Of a stretch of DNA of 64,000 nt, positions 56,753 through 64,000 are shown one piece after another; the first letter of the stretch is position 1, and each line of letters starts with the position of its first letter. The DNA comes from Drosophila persimilis (Eukaryota; Arthropoda; Insecta; Diptera; Drosophilidae). Below the pieces are notes generated by a model. That model worked only from the letters and a program-made list of their open reading frames with translations, searched no databases and was not told the DNA's origin. The stretch spans positions 1-64,000 of the forward strand of contig NW_020825430.1 of NCBI RefSeq assembly GCF_003286085.1. The letters are read 5' to 3'. The translations under genes and the position numbers were made by a program.

Positions 56753-57000
56753 TGTTGGAATACGCCTATTCCCACATTCAAATAATAACATTAAATAATA
56801 TTATCGATATGTTAGGTATTATTATTATAAGTTAGTCTGGTCACACTTGAAGTGTCGACCCTCTCTCTTCTTTTGTGATCTCAAGTGTGTGGACCGGTGT
56901 TGCAGAAAAAGTAATCAAGAAATACATAAATAATCTTTAAAGAAAAACATAACTTGGTACTGTCTTCCGTTTACTAATTGTCATAGCTAGTCAACCAATA
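56753..57000 (+). repeat. copia 3' LTR
   Basis: tgttggaatacgcc to tcaaccaata, followed by the target-site duplication aaagg. Confidence 0.9.
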
Positions 57001-57005
57001 AAAGG

Positions 57006-57109
57006 TAATCGTATCAATTGGTAGGAGCTAAGATCTATGACTTACAGCATTGCTTGTTGCATACTTTTGCACGAACAGCAGCGTCCAGAACCAGCCCATT
57101 TCACAGGCT
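57006..57109 (-). pseudogene. Second nrf-6-type acyltransferase, fragment beyond copia
   Basis: Matches the exon boundary at 38817-38892 of the first copy (tgacttacaatattgcttg / ccagaaccagcccttttca). It lies just right of the copia target-site duplication, then is cut at 57110 by the next LTR element. The remaining 5' exons are missing. Confidence 0.75.
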
Positions 57110-58039
57110 TGTGAAGGCACAAGCCTCCACAAAACCTGACCACAGAACCATCCCCTGAAGAGACAGCCCCGGGGGCTTATTATCTCATTTTATTACTACT
57201 ACTATTACTATTATAACAAAGACAACCATGAATCCTTAGTTTCCCCAATTAAAATAAGAAATAGGCTAAGAAAACCCCTAAAATAGTGAGGCCTCTTACT
57301 TATTAGCAGCGAAGAGACAACACGAAAGAGAGACGTCTACTACGGCCACGCAGCAAAGAGAGCCGACATGGAAGAGAAGGAAACGGAGAGAGTCGCCGAT
57401 TGCTCTTACGCCCACGCAGCCAAAGCAAGAGAGAGAACGGCCAAACGCAAAGGAACAGCATGCAAGAGCGCGAAGCGGCAGAGAAGCCGCCGATCGCCCA
57501 CGCAGCCGAGGGAGAGAGCCGACGGCGAATAGATCGGTGCAGTAGGCAGGGTGTACGCACAGAACCAGAAGTTACCCAAAATGTTGGTAAATTTTTGTCG
57601 TTTATTCCCCCACAATAAAGACACCCACCTCAACCCACCGGTTTCAGAACTTTCGTGAGTCGTGGATCATGCGGCATCCACCAAGCTGGGCGTGCCTTTC
57701 CGATACCTTTCTCCCCTGGGGACCCGGCGATGCTGGATGTGAGTCGTGGATTCACGCGGCAGAAAAACTTCAAATCAGGTATTAGCAGCCCAAAATCAGA
57801 GCCCCGGCGAATAGCCAGCACCAATATTTGATCCCTCGACTTGTGTACAGCTAAGGCTGGTTTACCTAATACCCCCCAAGCAACAGCCACGTGTCCCAGA
57901 CGCGCCGGCGAAAACCACGCGGAAAACCACGCAGCCAGCCACCTACGCAGTAGAAAGAGACGGGGAGAGACGCCGAAGACACCGCGTGCCGGGAGAAAAT
58001 GGGCGCGGACGGCGCCTAGAACTTTGGCACGCGACGGCG

Positions 58040-58530
58040 ACAAAGCGGCACCAGCGACAGAGCAGCAGTGACGGAACAGCGACACAGCGGCAGAGCGGAA
58101 AAGAGCAGAAAAGCAGCAGCGACAGAGCAGCGAGCCAGCGGCAGAGCGGCGGCAGAGCAGCAAAGCAGCAACGGCGGAACAGCGAGACAGCGGCAGAGCG
58201 GAGAAGAGCAGCAAAGCAGCAGCGACAGAGCAGCGAGACAGCGGCAGAGCGGAGAAGAGCAGCAAAGCATCAGGGACAGAGCAGCGAGCCAGCGGCAGAG
58301 CGGAGAAGAGCAGCAAAGCAGCAGCGAGCCAGCGGCAGAGCAGAGAAGAGCAGCAAAGCAGCAGCGACAGAGCAGCGTGACAGCGGCGGAGCGGAGAAGT
58401 GCAGGAAAGCAGCTGCAGCGGCGCAGCGGCAGAGCAGCAAAGCAGCAGCGGTGTCCCAGCGACAGAGCAGCGAGGCAGCGGCAGAGCGGAGAAGGCGCCG
58501 CGACAGAGCAGCGGGACAGTGACAGAGAAG
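58040..58530 (+). repeat. GC-rich minisatellite (cag/agcggcagagcgg units)
   Basis: Units such as agcgacagagcagcgag and cagcggcagagcggagaag repeat with a loose period of about 45 bp. The long frames in all three phases here (Gln/Arg/Ala/Ser-rich) are a product of the repeat and are not genes. Confidence 0.75.
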
Positions 58531-58803
58531 CCAAGCAGCGAAGCAGCGGTAGAACAACGGAGCAGCGGGGGACAGAGGGCGAAGGCAGAGGACCAGCTAG
58601 ATGGCAGAGGAGCCCTCGGTCACAAAGGAATGGCCACGGCCAATATAAGGCGGAGCAGGAACACGAGTCAGGGAGTTACCACCGAGGAGTCAGGGAGTCA
58701 CGACCGAGCAGTGAAGGAGTTACCACAGTCAGACAATTAATACCGAGCAGTCAGAGAGAGTTATTACCGAGTTTTCCCAGGGGACCGTTCCCTGTACCGT
58801 CTG

Positions 58804-60435
58804 ATGATGCAGCGAGCCCAGTACACTCGGGAACAGGAACTCGAGCGGATCTACGAAAATCTCCGCCCGGAGTATCAAATGTACACGCGCAGACAGGATT
58901 TCCGCTCCCTCACAGAATTGACCCAGTTCGTCTCTTCTTATACTCCCCATGGTATTAGACGACTTCATCTTGGGACTCGACTTCCTCTGCGGCATCCGCG
59001 CAAGAATCCACTGTGGACGGGCATATCTACAGCTGAAGTTGCAGCAGAAACCCGCCGGGACGATACCATCATGCACCGCCCAGCCACGCCCACGGGCCGT
59101 CACGTTTGCGGACTCCACTGCCATCCGAGACCAGCCCCAGACCAACACCCCATAGCCAACCACGAACCATCCAACCGCCGCGACAACAAGACCTTACTCG
59201 ACAAGATCATGCAACAACCCCAGGACTACGCCGCCACAACAGGACACGAAGAAAGCTACGACGGAAAGAACTGCGACACCGATGGATCCAACCATGGCCA
59301 GTTCCCCGGCACGAATCCCGACACCATCAGGACAACGCAACACAACAAGGACTTTGGCAGAGACAGTTACGGCTCCACTGGATCAATCCAGGGCCAGCTC
59401 GTCGAACCAGGAGTCAACAACAGGACACAGCAGGAAGCAAGGGACTTTGGCAGAGACAGCTACTGCTCCACTGGATCAATCCAGTTCCAGCTCGACGAAC
59501 CAGGACTCAACAACAGGACACAGCAGGAAGCAAGGGACTTTGGCAGAGACAACTACGGCTCCGCTGGATCAATCCAAGGCCAGCTCGTCGAACCAGGAGT
59601 CACCAACAGGACACAGCAGGAAGCAAGGGACTTTGGCAGAGACAACTACGGCTCCGCTGGATCAATCCAAGCCCAGCTCGTCGAACCAGGTGTACCCAAC
59701 AGGACACCGCAGAAAGCAGAAGACTTTGGCAGAGACAGCTACGGATCCACTGGATCAATCCAGGGCCAGCTCGTCGAACCAGGAGTCAGCAACAGGACCC
59801 AGGAATCACCAGGATACTCCAGCAAAGATAGCTGCGGATCGCGGGATCAATCCAGGGCCAGCTCATCGAACCGGAAGTCACCACGTAGTCTCCCAACACG
59901 ACAGACATCACGCAAGCCACGAACCCCGATACCACAGGACGAGATCACAGAAACCCCGACGATGGACTACCAACTGGAGCCATTAGCCGACGCCGAGATA
60001 GCTCGGGAACGCAACCCGTTTCGCCCAGCCGACTCGGACGACTACGAGAACGCGATCTTGGCCACAATTACCGCCCTGGAACTGGAGGACCTATCGCCGT
60101 GGCAGCAAGACCCAGACCCCGAACCACCCCCCACGCCGTGGGCAGGCAAGTTTCTGGAAGAAGAATTGGCGAAATTCGACGGACTAACTGGAGTCTCCCC
60201 CATCGCCGAACACACGATCACAATGCGAGACAACAGGCCCGTGAAGCAGCGCTACTTCCCGAAGAACCCGGCCAATCGGAAGATCATCAACGAACAGGTG
60301 GACGAGCTGCTCCGGGACGGAAGGATCGAACCATCCCGAAGTCCCCACAGTGCCCCAATCGTTTTAATAGGAAAGAAGACCGGAGAAATGCGAATGTGCG
60401 TGGATTACGATATATTGGACGTTGACATGGAATGA
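58804..60435 (+). pseudogene. gag-protease-RT remnant with 31-codon repeats
   Basis: The N-terminus (ELERIYENLRPEYQMY) matches the end of gypsy capsid. Around 58940 sequence of a protease C-terminus (VLDDFILGLDFL) appears in the +2 frame, so gag and protease were joined by a deletion. Five or so 31-residue repeats follow (59344-59815), then an RT start (FLEEELAKFDGLTGVSPI, VKQRYFPKNP, SAPIVLIGKKTGEMRMCVDY) ending abruptly at about 60410, followed by unrelated residues to the stop at 60435. It is related to, but distinct from, the Osvaldo-like family in this window. Confidence 0.65.
59344..59815 (+). repeat. 93 bp tandem repeat within the gypsy-type ORF
   Basis: actttggcagagac recurs at 59351, 59444, 59537, 59630 and 59723, an exact 93 bp period. 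Each unit encodes DFGRDSYGSTGSIQGQLVEP-type residues and is free of stops in all three forward frames. A partial sixth unit lies at about 59815-59870. Confidence 0.9.
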
Positions 60436-60726
60436 CTGCATCTTTCAAGAGGCGATGCAATTACTGCACCGTCAAGTGGCCCGTGTGACACCAGCAGCAG
60501 GCTGTTACGCGCGGATCCCAGGCAAAACGCAGCCCTCCTCCCGCCCAACCGACCGAGGGGCGCTGCCGCATGACGCGCGTAGCCGAACCAAACGCGAACA
60601 TGTAAGAAAGATAGATATTAGACTAACATTCGAGGAAAATTAGCACTAAACTTACCAAGAAACTAAGCATGCAATCAAAATACAAATACCACTACAGTTA
60701 CTAATTAATAGAAAGGTGTGTAAGGA

Positions 60727-62069
60727 TTAATAATTTAATAAGAGGAAGAGAATTATTGTTGGATATAATATGGTAGAGGGAATTATAATCCGAGCATAAG
60801 ACCTAAACGGTTCATGCAAGGAATAATTCGATCTACAAGGTGGAAGGAACAACGGTATAAAATTTCTAGTCAGTCTAATGGGAATCGTGAAGTTTATGCG
60901 GCTCAACAGATCAGGGCTATCTATGTCACCCCTGATCAAGTTGTGCATAAATATCACACCAAGCATTTTTCTACGGTTAACTAAGGATGGGAGGTTTACT
61001 AATAATAGTCTACTAGAGTAAGATGGGAGTCTTACACCCGCATCCCAGTTAAGGCCCCGCAGAGCAAAGAGTAAAAAGTTTTTCTGTACTGATTCTATAC
61101 GGTCCTGGTGTACTTTGTACTGAGGGCACCATACACAGGAGCCGTATTCTAAGATCGGACGAACAAGCGAGGTATAGAGAGTCTTTGTTATATAGGGGTC
61201 GTAAAATTCCTTTGACCTCCTCTTTATAAACCCAAGCACGCCCATGGCCTTATTTACCATGGTAGAAATGTGTTCGGAAAACTTTAACTTGGGGTCTAAC
61301 ATAACACCCAGATCATCCACCAGGGTAATTCTCTCAAGAGAACCCCCAAATAGGGTGTAGGGAGCCAACAAAGGGCTAGAACGATGAAATGTCATAACTT
61401 TGCATTTCGAGGCATTAAGGTGTAACAAGTTTGCACAACACCATGATTGAAAGCTATTGAGATCGGATTGCAAGCGAGAATGAAATGAAATGTCCTTGTA
61501 CTGGACACAGAGCTTAACATCATCCGCATACATAAGTACTCGAGAGTATGTTAATACTGAAGGCAAGTCATTAATAAAGAGTGTGAAGAGTTAGGGGCCT
61601 AGATGGCTGCCCTGTGGTACTCCCGAAGAAACCTTTACTGGTAAAGAGAGGGAGTTTTTGAAGAGGACTCTTTGAGACCTAGAACAAAGATAGCTAGAAA
61701 TCCATCTCAGGAGGTTGGGCGGAAACCCTAAAAGGTCAAGTTTATGTGCTAAAAGGGAATGGTTTACAGAGTCGAATGCTTTACTAAAGTCGGTGTAAAT
61801 AACATCCGTCTGTAAGTTTGCCTGCCTTTAATAATGAAAGAGGTAAACTCTAACAAGTTCGTGGTGGTTGATCGCCGCCTTATAAATCCCTGCTGAGTTG
61901 GAGATATAAGTGACTTGCAGAGATGTTGCAAGTGCGGAGTTAAAACCTTCTCAAACAATTTGGGAATAGCGGATAACTTTGCTATACCTCTATAATTTTT
62001 TGCATCAGACTTGCTACCTTTTTTATGGGAGGAATTATAAACGATTCCTTCCAGATTGGGGGGAAGCAA
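60727..62069 (-). pseudogene. RT domain of CR1-type ORF2, copy 2
   Basis: Two frames, 61764-62069 and 60727-61566, carry the RT: ISPTQQGFIRRRSTT, then VLMYADDVKLC (catalytic YADD near 61535), DDLGVMLDPKLKF, and a C-terminal domain (YTSLVRPILEYGSCVW) up to the stop at 60727. The C-terminus missing from copy 1 can be read here. Breaks near 61590 (in-frame stop) and 61820. Confidence 0.85.
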
Positions 62070-63310
62070 GAGGAATCAATGGACAGGGTGAATAGTTTAA
62101 GCAATGGTCCACACAGAGCCTCGGCGCAGTACCTGAGTACACAACCTGGAACCCCGTCTGGACCCGGTGAAAACACCGGCTTAACTAGTCGAAGATCTTG
62201 AAGTAGGGAATATTCATTTAATAAGGGACTGAAAATGCCGTTCGACCTCGGTAATCCGTATGGGTACGGTTGATCAGAGTAGCGTTCCTCAGAATAGGTG
62301 GTTTGGAAAAACGGGGCAAAAAGATCGGCAATTGCCTGATTATTATTTGCCGACATATTACAAAATGATAGCGAGGATGGGTGTGCGGACGTTCTACGCT
62401 TACTGCTTACGAAGCAGTAAAACTGCTTAGGGTCCTGAGAAAAACGTATCCTGCAACGAGATAGGTAGTTCTTATAGCATTGAGCATTAAGAACTGAAAA
62501 GTTTGACCGAGCTATTACATAACGAGAGTGAGAAGTAGGAGAACCCACTTCTTGAAATTTTTTATAAAGTCTTGATTTTAAGTTTTTTAGACTGGATAAC
62601 TCTTGGGTAAACCAAGGGGGTTTTCCAGATCTAATCGGACAAGAAAGCGGGACACAAGAATAAAAAAATGTGCCAAGAGCATTGTAAAAAATGTTTGTGC
62701 CTTTTGTGACATCAGTGCACAAGTACAAAGCGGACCAATCAAAATCCCTAATTAGGTTATTAAGCTTCGCAAACTCGGCTTTACGAAAGCAGCGGACACG
62801 TTCAGGTAGTCTACTCGACCGATCCAATACAGTTGGTCCTATATCTAGCGACACCTCGAAAGTTGGGTGGTAGGCGTCTTCAGGTATAGTGAGTGGAAGG
62901 GTTCGGGTTAACAACACTATGGTCGGATCCGATACAAAGCATAGATCAAGCAATCGACCCAAGGAATTTTTCACATGATTGACTTGAGACAGGGACAGGT
63001 CAAGCAAGCCGTCAACAAAGTCATGTCGTGACATGGGCACTAGGATACTAGACTCGTTTACCGAAGACCAAACAGTTCCTGGCAAGTTGAAGTCACCAAG
63101 AACTATCATACGATCTTTATCAGATAGCGAGGAAGAAACAGCGGTTAAAGCGGACAAGTGCTGCTCATAAATTGAAATATCCGAAGAAGGTGGGATATAC
63201 GAGCAGGTAATGAATATAGCGAAAGCGGGAAGAATCAGTTTTACACACAGGAATTCCAGTTCCTGTTGAACTTGGACTGTGAAGTGTTCTGACGTGAAGT
63301 AAGAGTCCAC
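61982..63310 (-). pseudogene. Endonuclease and start of RT, CR1-type ORF2, copy 2
   Basis: A 442-codon frame that begins inside the endonuclease (the frame upstream of 63310 is shifted by one missing C), passes VLGDFNLPG, and continues through the linker into the RT start (FSPGPDGVPG), ending at a frameshift near 62028. It shows that endonuclease and RT were one ORF in the source element. Confidence 0.85.
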
Positions 63311-63536
63311 TGCAATTAGAACCCCTCCTGCACGTCGAGACGAACGGTCTTTCTAAAAGTTGTGTACCGACCTGCCAAAACCTCGGAACTAAGAATGTCC
63401 GGCTTTAACCAGGTTTCAGTAAACACAATAACGTGGGAAGCAAATGCAACACTATCCCGGAAAAGAATGCTGAGCTTACTACGCAAGCCTCTTACATTCT
63501 GATAGGATACTAAAAGAGAAGTTAGTTTTTTGGAAA

Positions 63537-63969
63537 GGTTGAAGCAAGACGGGAAGTTGAGGAAGAGGAAGTTGAGGTTGAGGGTGGCACACTGGAAAGA
63601 TTTGGAAGGGATATGGGGGGCCTATTCTTCTTCTTAGCCTTAAACTCCTTCACCACCAAATGCTCCGGCCAAAATTTGGCGGAGCAAATGGTGTCAAATT
63701 GAGTTGGGGAGATGCTTATCTTAAACGAGGCTATCTCCCTTCACCACAGGTCTAGTACTTGTGGTGGCAATATCCGGAGGTCCGGAACGTCTATTTACTG
63801 GTGGGATCGGGATAGACGGGACAACTAGTGAACTTGCGGACACCACGGACACGGACGCTGTAGACGTACTTGGCTGCACATTCTCCGAGGCGATGAATTC
63901 GGCTACCGAATCTGCATCGTCAGCAGCTGTCGTTGCCTTTGGAGTGGCAAACGAGATCAACTGCTGCAC
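63537..63969 (-). pseudogene. ORF1 of CR1-type element, copy 2 (deleted)
   Basis: The N-terminal Ser/Thr-rich region is readable from 63969 (MQQLISFATPKATT) to 63740, where a 149 bp deletion removes the RRM-like segment; the C-terminal KEFKAKKKNRPP region is still present nearer 63600. The gene continues past the window edge. Confidence 0.75.
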
Positions 63970-64000
63970 ACTTGGAGTGGTCGGAGTCAGTTTTTCGGCG

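Larger units (their letters stand above)
51766..57000 (+). mobile_element. copia: copia LTR retrotransposon (obscura-type homologue)
   Basis: 5.2 kb element with 249 and 248 bp LTRs, a 5 bp target-site duplication aaagg (51761-51765 and 57001-57005), a copia-type primer site, and a single gag-pol unit with protease-integrase-RT-RNase H order (Ty1/copia order). Motifs and even the linker repeats match copia of D. melanogaster. Coding is broken by a deletion in gag, one in-frame stop and two frameshifts, although the LTRs differ at only about two positions. Confidence 0.95.
57110..60720 (+). mobile_element. Scrambled Ty3/gypsy-type element with GC-rich leader
   Basis: It starts tgtgaaggcac exactly where the nrf-6 fragment stops. 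It has an LTR-like first part with AATAAA near 57614, a leader with a minisatellite, a short gag fragment, a protease C-terminus, a repeat array and the start of RT, then a 3' part without coding sequence up to the CR1 element. gag middle, protease active site, RT catalysis, RNase H and integrase are missing. LTR limits cannot be set because the second LTR is absent. 57110-58030 and 60436-60720 show no genes. Confidence 0.6.
60720..64000 (-). mobile_element. CR1/jockey-type non-LTR retrotransposon, copy 2
   Basis: Same family and orientation as 1-3640. The 3' end is complete here (A/T-rich terminus at about 60720-60790), while the 5' end is cut by the window edge. It has independent lesions: a 1 bp deletion near 62028, another near 63350, a deletion near 61820 and a 149 bp deletion in ORF1. 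Confidence 0.85.

Noticed and set aside
56605-56835. 76-codon hydrophobic frame at the copia 3' end
   Set aside because: It spans the 3' untranslated region, polypurine tract and LTR; no counterpart is known in copia.
58068-58958. 296-codon Gln/Arg/Ser-rich frame over the minisatellite
   Set aside because: All three phases are open because of the repeat units; no conserved motif.
59344-59815. CRISPR-like regular repeat
   Set aside because: Units are contiguous 93 bp tandem copies without spacers, inside a retroelement ORF of a eukaryote.

Overview
This window is eukaryotic and reads as Drosophila heterochromatin. It contains a copia homologue with a tRNA-iMet-type primer site, an errantivirus, BEL/Pao and Ty3/gypsy LTR elements, jockey/CR1-type non-LTR elements, many DINE-1-like (INE-1/SGM/ISY) interspersed elements, and 55-75 bp GT-AG introns. 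The DINE-1 variant recalls the SGM/ISY elements of the obscura group. Together with the near-identical inverted gene copies, this makes a Y or neo-Y (or pericentromeric) location in an obscura-group fly my best guess; that is inference, not something the sequence proves. There is no prokaryotic gene, operon, rRNA, tRNA or CRISPR array.

Layout. 1-3640: CR1/jockey-type non-LTR element (minus) inserted in the pol gene of an errantivirus whose 3' half and 3' LTR run to about 7195. 7197-11300: gag-only jockey-clade element (minus) with a long C/A-rich 3' region, resembling the telomeric HeT-A type. 11354-14010: fragment of an Osvaldo/Ulysses-like Ty3/gypsy element that still has protease, RT and RNase H. 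14011-15133: a 3' scrap of the HeT-A-like element, then a DINE. 15134-32971: tandem array of the same Osvaldo/Ulysses-like element (four LTR copies, three gag copies, two identically deleted pol genes, two copies of a large 3' accessory ORF), with DINEs embedded. 33124-36603: deleted BEL/Pao element. 36617-37735: near-complete DINE.

37787-40302 holds a decayed nrf-6-type acyltransferase gene, and a second, truncated relative lies at 50810-51765, continuing at 57006 after a copia insertion (51766-57000). Between them, 41024-49990 is an amplicon with three copies of one intact two-exon gene for an unrecognised 328-residue protein with two C-terminal hydrophobic segments. Two copies are direct, and the third is inverted, giving a palindrome with 2.5 kb arms. 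57110-60720 is another scrambled gypsy-type element with a GC-rich minisatellite and a 31-codon repeat array. 60720-64000 is a second CR1-type copy (minus).

Only the three copies of the amplified gene look like functional host genes. Everything else is transposon sequence in various stages of nesting and decay, or pseudogene. The most interesting items are the palindromic gene amplicon, the HeT-A-like gag element with intron-like segments on its antisense strand, and the large 3' ORF of the Osvaldo-like element.
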